From Amaurobius ferox (Eukaryota > Arthropoda > Arachnida > Araneae > Amaurobiidae): a DNA stretch of 64,000 nt. Under the pieces are notes generated by a model. The model ran no database searches and was not told where the DNA came from. It saw only the letters and a program-made list of their open reading frames with translations. Below are positions 22,125 through 32,343 of this stretch, one piece after another (the stretch's first letter is position 1; each line of letters begins with the position of its first letter). The DNA is taken from positions 26,806,107 through 26,870,106 of the forward strand of contig OX578150.1 in assembly GCA_951213105.1 (NCBI GenBank), written 5' to 3'. A program made the position numbers and the translations under genes.

Positions 22125-22330
22125 TAAGGCAGTATTAAATGCCTTGAGCTGGAGACGTATTTAGTCTAGCGGTAAAAACCTCGTTTACTATGCTTTCGTC
22201 CTAGGTCGAAATTGCGAAATTAGTCTGTCGTTCACTCGCTGCAAAGTGGCGACCTGGACGAGCGATGATTCGTAACCTTAGACTTTCAATGGCACTTCGC
22301 CATATCGAATAAATCATCCAACGACCAGCA
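22125..22330 (+). mobile_element. tRNA-like SINE head, degenerate, first copy
   Basis: TTTAGTCTAGCGGTAAAAAC (A-box-like) and CTAGGTCGAAATT (B-box-like) are separated by about 28 nt. The preceding GTATTAAATGCCTTGAGCTG recurs before the next copy at 22605. It is followed by non-coding sequence. Confidence 0.4.
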
Positions 22331-22372
22331 GGTGTCACTACCACTGTACTACAACCATAAAGCTGGAAGGAG

Positions 22373-22478
22373 CTTCATGACAACAAAAAAGCTTCGTTGT
22401 GGAGGAGCTTCGTTGGAGGAGCTTCGTGAAGGAGCTTCATTGTGGTTATGAAGGTTCATGACCACAACGAAGTCTCAG
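22373..22478. repeat. Short GAGGAGCTTCGTTG-type tandem with inverted end
   Basis: The words GGAGCTTC and AAGCTTCGTTGTGG are repeated about five times. The tract closes with CCACAACGAAG, the inverse of CTTCGTTGTGG at 22392, so the single strand could fold back. The function is unknown. Confidence 0.55.
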
Positions 22479-22599
22479 CTTGGACAGCCCAATCCTACGA
22501 TCTGTTATCGAACGTTGTTTATTGTTCAGTCATAGCCAATCTTACGGGAGATCTTAGCAAACTGTTCACAGAGAGAGGGAGTCTTGTAGTGAACGCTAA

Positions 22600-22740
22600 A
22601 AGACAATATTAAATGTTCTGAGCTAAAGGTGTCTTTAGCTCAACGTTATAACTTTCGCATACAACGCTTTTGTCTCGTAATCAAATCCGACTCTGCCAAG
22701 TTGGGTTTTCACGCTCTTTCTTCACACAACACAAACCCGT
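22600..22740 (+). mobile_element. tRNA-like SINE head, degenerate, second copy
   Basis: Related to 22125 through ATATTAAATGTTCTGAGCTAAAGGTGTCTTTAG and the TTCGCATACAACGCTTTTGTC block. The B-box-like part is AATCAAATCCGAC. It is too degraded for a pol III gene call. Confidence 0.35.
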
Positions 22741-22879
22741 TTAATATCAAATATTCGAATATGCTTATCGAATATATCAAATATGCTTATTCGAATTTAA
22801 CAAAAATACTGTGGAATAAAACTGCCGCCAACTAAGATCTTCATAGAACTTGATCTTCGGAGAATTGACTTTGCAATTC

Positions 22880-23130
22880 AACATTTGGAGAATCGATTCC
22901 CGATCGATATCAGAGACTGGAAAATGGAATCTCCAATCGAATGAAAGTCATCTGGATTTTACGAATAATACATAAGAATTTTTATATACGCAGCTCATCT
23001 TAAAGTGCAGTTTGTCTCTTGAGGCATACGTGGTAAATTAAGACAGTGCAATCAGGAATTCTATTTGAAAAATCATTATTAAAATTAAAAAAGTTCAGGA
23101 TTCTATAAAATTATGCAGGGATTTCTGGGA
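22880..23130 (+). repeat. Repeat family H, copy H2
   Basis: Second copy of the repeat at 18735 (CCAATCGAATGAAAG, CTGGATTTTACGAATA, AGTTTGTCTCTTGAGGCATA). It is non-coding. Confidence 0.5.
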
Positions 23131-23430
23131 CTTGAAAATTTTGGATTTCTTTATTAAGGAGAAATTGGTTTGAAGTTTCTGCTTGCAGATTTGGTTTCAA
23201 CAATGGGGATTTCGTTAAGTTGCATCCTGAATATCGTATAAACGTGTATAAAAGGTTAGATTTCGTCCAGTCCCTTATCATCTACACTACTAAAATGCAT
23301 CCAACCTAGTTGGTGTGTAGTGCGTAAGTCCAGTCATTTGAAACACAAATTCTGGATTCAGAAAACAGAGGTTTGTCTTAAATAGGATGTACTGCTCTTT
23401 GAAAGAAAGTTATGAAAATTTGAAAATGAC
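23131..23430. other. Unassigned sequence
   Basis: No repeat end or gene recognised. AT-rich, with a few short open frames. Confidence 0.4.
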
Positions 23431-24130
23431 ATTACTTTCCCTGCAATACATGGCAATGTATAGGGAAGGTATTGGAATCATGCCGAAAATCGCAATTCGA
23501 ATTTTCGACGGATCTACACGTTTTGAGGCCGCTAGAACAAAAAAAAAACTATTTTTAGCGTGACGTCAGTGTGTGTGAGTGTGTGTGTCTGTCTGTGAAA
23601 TGTATGTATCTTTTCTAAGTGAAAAACTAATTGACAAAATTTCATAAAATTTAGTAGGTAAATTACTTATGGGTGTAACGCTGGTGCTGATTAGATTTTG
23701 GTATGATTCGGGATAAAATAACCCGCCTTAAAATATATATATATGCCATGTATCCTACAAAAATCGCATGCATCCGTTCTAGCTAAAACACTAATTTTAC
23801 AAATTTCACAAAATTTGGAAGATAAAGTCACTTCTAGCTTAGACCGGTACTGATTAGATTTTGATATGATTCATAACCTGCTTTTTTTTTTTTTGCAAAA
23901 TGGCCCGCAAAAATCATTACAATCTAAAATAAAAGACTACGTATGCTCATATGTATTCATTAAAGCTTGTTTTATGCGTAATTTTTGGCGATAAAATTAA
24001 TAACACCAACCCCATTACTCTATAGCATTAGCCGTTCTCGAGATATTTCAGTTTTTTCGCATTTTTGCTACGCCGTTTTTGAATATACGTGCAGTTACCA
24101 TATAAAAACGAAAATTGAATTAAAAGTTCA
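23431..24130 (+). mobile_element. Family A element, copy A7, 3' part lost
   Basis: Starts with an intact hairpin (ACTTTCCCTGCAATACATGG then ATGTATAGGGAAGG) and second hairpin, a GTGTGTGTGTCTGTCTG microsatellite, two diverged core units (about 23607 and 23770) and an AGCCGTTCTCGAGATATTTC block at about 24030. The CAGGGAAAGTCATG end is missing: the alignment stops after GAATTAAAAGT. Confidence 0.65.
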
Positions 24131-24194
24131 AATTCTGTGTAATTTCAAATTAGTATGCATGGTTCTTTTTATGCAATAAAATTCAATTGATTGA

Positions 24195-25632
24195 ATTATT
24201 AAAACAAGAAAGATCAATCATGCGAAAAGCATTGATTATGAAACACTTTTCAACTCTAATTTTTTTTAAATATCTCTAAAATGCGATACATTCAGTGGTA
24301 ATATTTTTAAAATTATCACAATACTGCAATAATTAATTATATTTGAAAATTTAAAACTTCATCGAAAAAAACGAACTTGATTCAAATGCCGTCATCGAAA
24401 TATAAATCGCCTGGCTCTCTGTTGAAGGCCCAGACCGCCCGACTCATCCAAAGGACTCGGTCGGACCTGGCTCTCTGTGTAAAAGCAGTAAATATTTCAT
24501 TCATATATTTTTATTTCATTCATAACAGTACTACAATAATTTATTCTACTTAAAAACTTAAAACCATGGAGGTAAAAGTAATCTAACTCTATGCATAAAA
24601 CTTCATCGAAAAAGTCTGCCATTAAATCGTCTGTTTCTCTATGTAAAATTAATGAATGTTTCATTCATATCATCTATATTACAGACTCCAGAACAAAATA
24701 ATTTTGCGTTAAAGAAATTCAGCAGTTCTTATACAACTCATCTTACAGCCTAATCTGCTTACATTCTCCATAAGTGAAAATTACGTTTCGTTGTAGAAAT
24801 AATCAAAGTTTAATGATCATTTAAATTCAAATATATTGCAATTGTGTTATTTCAGAATACAGATGCACAGAATTAAGCAAAAATAAAGTGGCTTTAGACG
24901 GATACAACACTAAATATAAATTAAAAAGAACTTTAAAAATCACAATTTTGACATAAGACGGATGGCATTGATCATTTAAACTCAAATATATTGTAATTGC
25001 GCTGTTTTAGAATATAGATACGCAGAAATTAAGCAAAAATATAGCGGTTTCAGGACAGATACAACACTAAATATAAATTAAAAAGAATTTTAAAAATCAC
25101 GATTTTGACACAAGATAGATGCCAGTTTTTTTATCTTGAAGTGGGTCACGTGATCTCTTCATATAATGGTCACGTGATCTCTTCATATAAAGAGTGTTAT
25201 TATTAGTTTAATTTTTATTTAATAAACTACTGAATATATTTTGCTGAAAATTGTTTTATATATTTTATGGTATAATTTGAATATTTCCTAAAATTTTCGA
25301 AGCAATTTGTGGATTTTAAATTCGCTTAAAAAATGTTTGAAAAATTAGGTCAGGGTTCAATATATTTCATTTTTTTAACCCGGCTTCAATCCCAAACTAA
25401 TTGGGTGATATTATTCATTTATATTCCCATAGGTTCCACAGACCGTCTGAACAACATACAAAAATTTTATTTTGATAAAGTCATTTTTATACGGCAGTTA
25501 TCTTGCTAACGGGCAGACAGACAGAGAGAATGAACAAAGTCATAAACACTTTTCAACTATGTAAACTGTTAAAAATGAAAAGAAAAGAAATTTAAGTCTG
25601 GAAGGAAAGTCATGTGCTGCCCACATCAGATT
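24195..25632 (+). repeat. Composite repeat E-D, copy E2/D1
   Basis: The E part (24195-25205) is the inverse of E1, with internal duplications. A GATACAACACTAAATATAAA block occurs at 24899 and 25056, and a GTCACGTGATCTCTTCATAT block occurs twice near 25150. The D part (25205-25632) shares CCACAGACCGTCTGAACAAC and GACAGACAGAGAGAATGAAC with 63440 and, inverted, 54530-54720. It ends with the superfamily end GGAAAGTCATGTGCTGCCCA then CATCAGATTT. D thus has the same GTCT-type microsatellite and the same end as family A and may be another branch. Confidence 0.6.
24411..24477 (-). mobile_element. 45-bp SINE tail insertion with 11-bp TSD
   Basis: The insert at 24422-24466 is flanked by CTGGCTCTCTG (24411-24421 and 24467-24477). 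Read on the minus strand, the insert matches the last 45 bp or so of the SINE (a ...TCGGGCGGTCTGGG tail). It is an extremely 5'-truncated retroposition event, and the interrupted repeat E sequence continues on each side. Confidence 0.7.
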
Positions 25633-25980
25633 TCCTTTTTTAATTATGAACGAAAAATTGCCCCAAAATCTAATATTTGGTAACCTTGGCTGTCCAGGGA
25701 TTTAACACAGGAATTCTCACCGTAGAGAAATGCAGTTTGTCTTTAATGGAAGGTACAGATCATTTGATGAAAGTTAGGTGAATGTACTTTAAAAAAATTT
25801 AGTACATTTTTAAATTTTTGCAATTGATCGGCAAGACTTCCTAAGACTAACACCGTTTTGCTTTAAAAGAAGGCGAAAACCAAATATAATACCCACCATA
25901 TCACAGCGCGAATGGCGGGACGATAAAATTGCAAGTGAAAATTCTTAGTGAACCCCCTATTTCTTGTCATGTTAAAACCA
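25633..25980. other. Unassigned sequence before the second satellite
   Basis: No gene or repeat end recognised. Confidence 0.4.
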
Positions 25981-25984
25981 TAGC

Positions 25985-27560
25985 AGTCACAACATAAGCT
26001 CAATCTAAAGAAGATTTTGAGAAATCGATGCTTCAAAATATTTTCTGGGGGTTAAAGCAATAACATAAGTTCAATCTATAGAACATCCTGAGAAATTGAT
26101 GCTTCAAAATATTTTTTTGATAAAAGCAGTAACATAAGTTAAATGTATGATCCTGAGAAATTGATGCTTAAAAATATTTTTTTTTGATAAAAACAGTAAC
26201 ATAAGCTCAATCTATAGAAGATCCTGAGAAATTGATGCTTCAAAATATTTTTTTGATAAAAGCAATAACATAAGTTAAATCTATGATCCTGAGAAATTGA
26301 TGCTTATTAATATTTTTTTTTGATAAAAACAATAACATAAACTCAATCTATAGAAGATCCTGAGAAATTGATGCTTTAAAATATTTTTTGATAAAAACAA
26401 AAACATTAAGCTCAATCTATGGAAGCTCCTGAGAAATTGATGCTTCAAAACATTTTTTTGATGAAAACAATAACATAAGTTCAATCTATGATCCTGAGAA
26501 ATTCATGCTTAAAAATATTTTTTTTGATAAAAACAGTAACATAAGCTCAAGCTATAGAAGATCCTGAGAATCCTGAGAAATTGATGCATCAAAATATTTT
26601 TTGATAAAAACAATAACATAAACTCAATCTATAGAAGATCCTGAGAAATTGATGCTTCAGAATATTTTTTGATAAAAACAATAACATAAGTTCAATCTAT
26701 GATCCTGAGAAATTGATGCTTCAAAATATTATTTTGATAAAAACAATAACATAAGCTCAATCTATAGAAGCTCCTGAGAAATTGATGCTTCAAAACATTT
26801 TTTTGATGAAAACAATAACATAAGTTCAATCTATGATCCTGAGAAATTCATGCTTAAAAAAATTTTTTTTTGATAAAAACAGTAACATAAGCTCAATCTA
26901 TAGAAGATCCTGAGAATCCTGAAAAATTGATGCTTCAAAATATTTTTTGATAAAAACAATAACATAAGCTCAATCTATAGAAGATTCTGAGAAATTAATG
27001 CTTCAAAATATTTTTTTGATAAAAATAATAACATCAGCTCAATCTATAGAAGCTCCTGAGAAATTTAGGCTTCAAAGTAGTTTTTTGATAAAAACAATAA
27101 CAAAAGCTCAATCTATAGAAGCTCCTGAGAAATTGATGCTTCAGAATATATTTTTGATAAAAACAATAACATAAGTTCAATCTATGATCCTGAGAAATTG
27201 ATGCGTCAAAATATTTTTTTGATAAAAACAATAACATAAGCTCAATCTATAGAAGATCCTGAGAATCCTGAAAAATTGATGCTTCAGAATATTTTTTTGA
27301 TAAAAACAATAACATAAGTTCAATCTATGATCCTGAGAAATTGATGCGTCAAAATATTTTTTTGATAAAAACAATAACATAAGCTCAATCTATAGAAGAT
27401 CCTGAGAATCCTGAAAAATTGATGCTTCAGAATATTTTTTTGATAAAAACAATAACATAAGTTCAATCTATGATCCTGAGAAATTGATGCTTCAAAATAT
27501 TTTTTTGATAAAAACAATAACATAAGCTCAATCTATAGAAGATCCTGAGAAATTGCTGCT
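25985..27560. repeat. Second satellite, units of about 66-77 bp, 143-bp higher-order period
   Basis: The monomer contains ATAACATAAG(C/T)TCAATCTAT, (A)GATCCTGAGAAATTGATGC, TTCAAAATATTTTTTTGAT. Two monomer types alternate: one with TATAGAAGATCCTGAG and one with the shorter TATGATCCTGAG. At the right end the pair repeats every 143 bp (equivalent points at 27034, 27177, 27320 and 27463). The minus-strand open frames here are only translations of the repeat. There are roughly twenty-two monomers. Confidence 0.92.
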
Positions 27561-27563
27561 TCA

Positions 27564-27575
27564 GTTTTTTTTTTT

Positions 27576-27606
<31 letters not shown>
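27564..27606. repeat. Poly-T tract followed by poly-G tract
   Basis: About 21 T then about 21 G, immediately at the edge of the satellite. Assembly length in such runs is often unreliable. Confidence 0.85.
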
Positions 27607-27609
27607 AAA

Positions 27610-28109
27610 ATCAATGGTTCTTATTTTTGCCACCACCACCAACAATCATTTTTTTGCCACCAACAACAGCAATAAATCCAATAATTCCTACATTACTGGA
27701 TCAATTTTTTGGCCGGGATTTTAAAATTCAAGATTACCATTGGGGTATTAGAAATGGTACTATCCATTACAGAAGCTGAATTCCCACAATATCAAAGAAG
27801 ATATAACAAAGATTCAAAACACAGCAAACACTTTGAAATAAAATACCACATGCATTCATTAACTTTCATTGCAAATAAAGACATAAACAGCTACCACTTC
27901 TGATCTTCTCCATTTTCGAAGCATTGACTTTGATATGCAAAACTCATAAAACTGATTGAGTCAAAATCCATAATCGATATTCTTCAAAAAAAGTCCGTCA
28001 CTCCTATCGAACCTGCGTTCTTCGAATAAATGAGAAAATAATTTTTAATCTTCTGACTTCTCAAAGCTCACAGTGTGCTGCTTGTCTTTTGAGATATTCA
28101 TACCAAATA
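27610..28109. repeat. Degenerate (CAA)n/(CCA)n stretch and family H remnant
   Basis: CCACCACCACCAACAATC and CCACCAACAACAGCAATAA lie at 27630-27672. From about 27905 the sequence resembles family H (CATAATCGATATTCTTCA, CTATCGAACCTGCGTTCTTC). No gene is supported. Confidence 0.45.
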
Positions 28110-28345
28110 AATTTCGAAGTTTCGCTCAAATTTCCAAAAAAATTCCATCTAGTTCTAGATTTTATGTTAACAAAGCCGGATTCAAAGTTTCGTGAAAATC
28201 CAGTAAGATTTGTGGCAGACATATAAACAGACAGACGGACGTACATCACTCTAGAAGCAGTCATAACGTGTTCAGGTCTTAAAACTTATATTGGCATCAA
28301 AATCTTGGACTCGAAAATTTTCGTGAAAACAATACATTATGCTAT
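28110..28345 (-). mobile_element. Family C fragment, copy C3
   Basis: On the minus strand it carries CGTGAAAATTTTCGAGTC, GAACACGTTATGAC and CCGTCTGTCTGTTTATATG, then CCACAAATCTTACTGGATTT, in the order seen in C2 at 33600-33800. Only the part next to the microsatellite survives. Confidence 0.6.
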
Positions 28346-28356
28346 ATTACAGTGAA

Positions 28357-29124
28357 AAAAATCTGATGTGGGCAGCACATGACTTTCCTTGCAGACTTAT
28401 ATCCACGTGCCCTTTATTTTAATTCAATTTAATTCACTTTTAATTCAATTTTCGTTCTCATTTGGTATCTGGACTTATTTTCAAAGGCAGCGTAGAGAAA
28501 ATACGAAAAAACTAAAATATCTCGAGAACGGCTAGTCCTAGTGTAATGGGGTTAGTCTTATTCTTTTCTGCGTTAAAAATTACGTATAAAATAATCATTT
28601 AATGGATATATTTGAGCATACGTAGATTTTATTTTAGATTTTGACGATTTCTGCGAGCCATTTCGGAAAAAAGGGCAGGTTATTTTTTTCCGAATCGTAC
28701 CAAAATCTAATCAGCACCAGGGTGACCCACAAGCGACTTATCTATCGAATTTTGTGAAATTCAGTCCATTAGTTTTTCAGCTAGAGTGGATATAGGCTTT
28801 TGCGGGCCACTTCGCAAAAAAAAGGCGGGTTCTTTCATCTCGAATCGTACCCAAAACTAATCAGCACCAGATTCGCCCACAAGTGACTTACCTACGAAAT
28901 TTTATGAAATTCGGTCCATTAGTTTTTTTTAGTTAGAGAGGATGCAAAATCTGCACAGACAGACACACAGATACACAGACACACACGCAGACGTTACGCT
29001 AAAAAAAGTTATTTCGTATTCTAGAGGTCTCAAAACTCGTAGATCCGTCGAAAACTCGAGTTGCGATTTTCGGCATGATTCCAATACTTTCCTTATACAT
29101 TACCATGTATTGCAGGGAAAGTAA
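28357..29124 (-). mobile_element. Family A element, copy A4
   Basis: Complete on the minus strand: ATCTGATGTGGGCAGCACAT end, TATCTCGAGAACGGCTAG block, two core units, CAGACAGACACACAGA microsatellite at about 28956, second hairpin, and the terminal hairpin CTTTCCTTATACATTACC...TGCAGGGAAAG. One hairpin arm (CTTTCCTTATA) is of family B type and the other (TGCAGGGAAAGT) of family A type, so the stem is mismatched at its base. Confidence 0.75.
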
Positions 29125-29245
29125 TAAAAATGATTAATAAAATAATTAATAAATGTTTCAACAACTGGAACAAAAATAGGTGAATTATGAACGTACGAGA
29201 AGGTCGAGTGAAGAAATAGTTTTAATATATAGACAACTTGTTTTC
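29125..29245. other. Unassigned spacer
   Basis: Short AT-rich spacer between A4 and B6. Confidence 0.4.
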
Positions 29246-29371
29246 ACTTTCCCTATTATATACATAGTATAATGTATAGGGAAAGTATTGTAAAGCGGTC
29301 GAAAATTCGAATTCGAGTTTTCAATGGTAGAGCATGTTTCAAGCATTCTGGAACATGATTCGAACATTTTT

Positions 29372-29418
<47 letters not shown>

Positions 29419-29743
29419 ATGTTAGTATGCTTGCGTATGTGTATATGTGTGTTTGTGTGTGTGTGTGTGTCCATGAGTCTGTGGAGACAATATCTCAAGA
29501 ACGAATGGAGCATTTCGAAAGAAATTTGGTACATAAATTACAATCAGGGAATACTGGAAACTTATTGATTTTAAACGCAATCGAATTTATGGAAGACGCC
29601 CCAATTTTCGAACGAAATTTTGAAAAAAATCAAAAACTTCAATAATATTACGTAAGTGATCATTTTTTAGATCATGTAATTTTTCATTAGAAAACGATTG
29701 ACAGCGCTAGAATGAACCGTTTTTGATATAATGCACATTTTTT

Positions 29744-30152
29744 AACCACATTAAGAAGCCAACGGCCGTACCGTGCTGAAAACACCAGTTCTCGTTAGAT
29801 CACCGAAGTCAAGTAGCATCGGGCGCGGTTACTACCTGAGTGAGTGACCACCTGGGAACACCGCGTGCTGTTGGCCATTTTAGGGTGCGGTAGCCCGGTG
29901 GTTTGCGTGCTGGATTTGCACGCTGCCACAACTGCCGCCGTGTTCATGCGGAGTACGATCACGTTAAACATGTGGGTAAGTCCTTTCGAGAGGTTGGTGG
30001 TAGGGGAAGGAGGGTACGGTCCCTGTGGGATGCCTCCCCCACTGGGTTCCGATCTAAATTGGGTGGCACTTCCTGGCCGCCCAAACAGTTACCTTACACC
30101 TTTCTGGTAGATCGGACGGTCTGGGTCTCAACAACAACAACCACATTAAGAA
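29744..30152 (+). mobile_element. Chimeric 5S rRNA-tRNA SINE with perfect 14-bp TSD
   Basis: The unit 29758-30138 is flanked by AACCACATTAAGAA at 29744-29757 and 30139-30152, so it inserted as one piece. It consists of a 5S rRNA-like sequence (29758-29875), a short linker, a tRNA-related head from 29883 (A box TAGCCCGGTGGTTTGCGT at 29891-29908), the same SINE body as at 6372, and a CAACAACAAC tail. Compared with the copy at 6372, about 30 bp covering the B box are missing after the A box. The 5S part carries the type 1 pol III promoter region instead. The mobilising machinery must be supplied in trans by a LINE. Confidence 0.88.
29758..29876 (+). pseudogene. 5S rRNA-derived sequence (SINE head)
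   Basis: It starts GCCAACGGCCGTACC and ends GCTGTTGGC, with the family landmarks GCTGAAAACACC, CTCGTTAGATCACCGAAGTC, GCATCGGGCGCGGTTACTAC and GACCACCTGGGAACACCGCG. The length of about 118-119 nt is close to a full 5S rRNA. The region corresponding to the internal control region (about nt 45-85) looks preserved. Because it lies inside a TSD-flanked retroposon, I do not call it a functional ribosomal gene. Confidence 0.85.
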
Positions 30153-30343
30153 AAAATCACATAAAATTTAAAAATATATTAACTACTGTGAAACATATTC
30201 ACTTTTCATATGTAATATTATGCGATAAATTTGTTAACATCATTCTCATGGATCTAACTCCTTCCATTCACAAGGTAATGCGTTTGGTTGAGAGAATGTA
30301 ATAGTTTTGTGTTTTGGCGATTAACAATTCGCCAACAGTCATT

Positions 30344-31067
30344 TATATACAGGGTGTCCAGTGCTTTCGGTGAACAATGGCTATTTCCTCAACCGTTAGT
30401 CACACAGATATACTTCCAATTCCAAAAATGTTTTAAATTTTAAAATATATTATCTTAGAAACAGTTTAAATCAATAAATATATTACTGAAAGAAATACGA
30501 AATATAAATTTTTATACGGTCCCCCGGTCCTACCAATTACATTTAGGAAAATCATCTTCATTCAATTTCATGCAAAATAAAAAAAAAAAAAAATTCCTTT
30601 TACGACCAAAATTCAGCGAGTTATGAAGCTTTAAACTTTATGACTTAAGTCGCTTTTCCACGCATAAAAATGTCCCTTTCAGGCAAACAACCAATCAAGG
30701 ACCGTACTGACCATTTCTCCAGGCAACCAACCAATCAGGGACCGTATTGACCATTTCTCAGCACAAAAAGTGTTCCAACTTTAAATAGCTATAAGTCGGT
30801 CAATTTTGGTCGTAAAATGATGATTTTTTTAAATTTTGAATAAAATTGTATGAGGATGATTTTCCTAAATGTAATAGGTAGGACCGGGGAACTGTATAAA
30901 AATTTATATTTCGTATTTCTTTCATAAATGCATTTATTGATTTAAACTGTTTCTAAGATAATAGATTTTAATATTTAAAACATTTTTGCAATTGGAAGTG
31001 TATCTCTGTGACTAACATTTGGGAAAATAGCCATTGGGCACCTATAGTACTGGAAACCCTGTATATA
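30344..31067. mobile_element. Long fold-back element, CAGGGTGTCC termini
   Basis: Body 30350-31061, flanked by TATATA on both sides. The two halves are imperfect reverse complements over almost the whole length. For example, TTTTTATACGGTCCCCCGGT on the left matches ACCGGGGAACTGTATAAAAA on the right, and AGCGAGTTATGAAGC-like sequence lies near the centre. A 26-bp AACCAACCAATCA..GACCGTA motif is duplicated at the centre. No transposase is present. It is a non-autonomous, palindromic DNA element. Confidence 0.75.
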
Positions 31068-31485
31068 AGAAATGCTCTTCTCCCCGTATATCTGTAATGC
31101 TTTGCGATCAATTCGGCGAAATATCGCCAACTTGGCGATATTTCACACTAGATTAATGAAAATATCGTTAAAATTTCAAAAGTTAACGAAAATAACGCTA
31201 AATTGATGAATCCATTCCAATTACTAAAATATTTTTATGGGCTATATCTTGCTTATTGCGCATGTTATCAACATTGTTAATTGTCAATTTAGAATTGCGT
31301 GAAATATAATTTAAACGGGTATTTCGAAATAATTTTACATGTTGTCATCCGGAAAAGTGTAAAAATGTACAATTCAGCATTGAAACATTGTACTGTAGAT
31401 CTTACACATCATTTTATCACTGTGTTAAAAGTAAATTAATTGTATTACGTAGGGAAAAGCATATGCTGCCCACATTCAATTTTTA

Positions 31486-31925
31486 TAAACATAAGCTACA
31501 ACGTATTACATACATTCCCATGCTAAAAACAACCACTGCCAAGAATCCTCATTCGTAAGTCATTGACTTCAACAAAGATACTACACTCACGTCAACAATC
31601 GATTGCAATCGAGTACAGAAGCGGGAAGAATATTCGCTTCCCACAGGAGAGTTCGAGAAGCACCCCTTTGCTGGCTCTCGAAAATTATTAATTGTGTATT
31701 CTTTCCGGTGAATGCAAAAATCAATGACGACGACATCATACTGCGAATATTTACAACCGCGTTTATATTTTATCAATGCTATTCCTTTATTGATTTATTC
31801 GGTACTAATGTGGAAACAGAAAAGTACGATAAATAGCGGGGATGTTTATGAAAAATGTTAACATCAAATACAGCCGGAAACGTTTGAACTGCTGAACAGA
31901 CGGCTGAGATTCCGTTAAGATCTTT
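31486..31925 (+). repeat. Repeat family G, copy G1
   Basis: Shared with 51345-51745, 55515-55985 and 59075-59695. Blocks are AAGTCATTGACTTCAACAAAG, CAACAATCGATTGCAATCGA, GAGAAGCACCCCTTT, CCGGTGAATGCAAAAATCAA, CATACTGCGAATATTTACAA, TATTGATTTATTCGG and GAAAAATGTTAACATCAAAT. Reading frames differ between copies, so it is non-coding or long dead. G1 follows directly on the end of B6. Confidence 0.65.
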
Positions 31926-31988
31926 CATTAGTTAAAAATTAGCTTGTGAAATTAATAATATTTAGTTAAAATATTGTAAAAAAACATG
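31926..31988. other. Short spacer
   Basis: AT-rich spacer between G1 and B8. Nothing recognised. Confidence 0.35.
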
Positions 31989-32214
31989 CATTTCCTACAT
32001 GCATAGTACAATACGTAGGGAAAGGGTAGAAAATTTGAAATCAAGTTCTTAACAAAAGACCACATTCTAAACATCTTTGAACTCGAATTGGATGTTTTTG
32101 AGGTGATGTCTTTGTGTGTGTATGTGTGTGCATGTATGTGTATGTTAGCGTGTGTACACTCAATTTCTCACAAACGAATGATTTGGTACGAAAATAATTT
32201 GGTACAGTTATTAC

Positions 32215-32343
32215 AATCACTAAATACTTTTCAAGTATTTAGTGATTGAATTGAATTGAAGACCCTGACCACACGACCATAAACCTTCGGGTTGGTCGTG
32301 TGGTCAGGGTCTTCAATTCAATTCAATCACTAAATACTTGAAA
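32215..32343. repeat. Perfect 51-bp-arm inverted repeat, template-switch type
   Basis: Left arm 32229-32279 and right arm 32293-32343 are exact reverse complements around a 13-nt loop. Just outside, AATCACTAAATACTT (32215-32229) occurs a third time in direct orientation relative to the right arm's end. Removing the insert restores ACAATCACTAAATACTTG followed by GAAATGGAGCC, which corresponds to the uninterrupted block in other B copies. Confidence 0.9.

Larger units (their letters stand above)
29246..31485 (+). mobile_element. Diverged family B element, copy B6, with two nested insertions
   Basis: The terminal hairpin ACTTTCCCTATTATATAC...GTATAGGGAAAG and second hairpin open the copy. A (CT)n then (GT)n microsatellite follows at 29379-29471, and then the usual B blocks. 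It is interrupted by the 5S/tRNA SINE (29744-30152 including TSDs) and by the fold-back element (30350-31061). It resumes with a GGCGAAATATCGCCAACTTGG block and ends AGGGAAAAGCATATGCTGCC at 31450-31470. Family A/B-like ends thus still frame it after both insertions. Confidence 0.7.

Noticed and set aside
27034..27645. Series of 67-codon minus-strand frames spaced exactly 143 bp
   Set aside because: They are translations of the satellite. The exact spacing simply reflects the higher-order unit.
29758..29876. Functional 5S rRNA gene
   Set aside because: It lies inside a TSD-flanked retroposon, is single-copy here and has substitutions at usually invariant places. I keep it as a 5S-derived SINE head.
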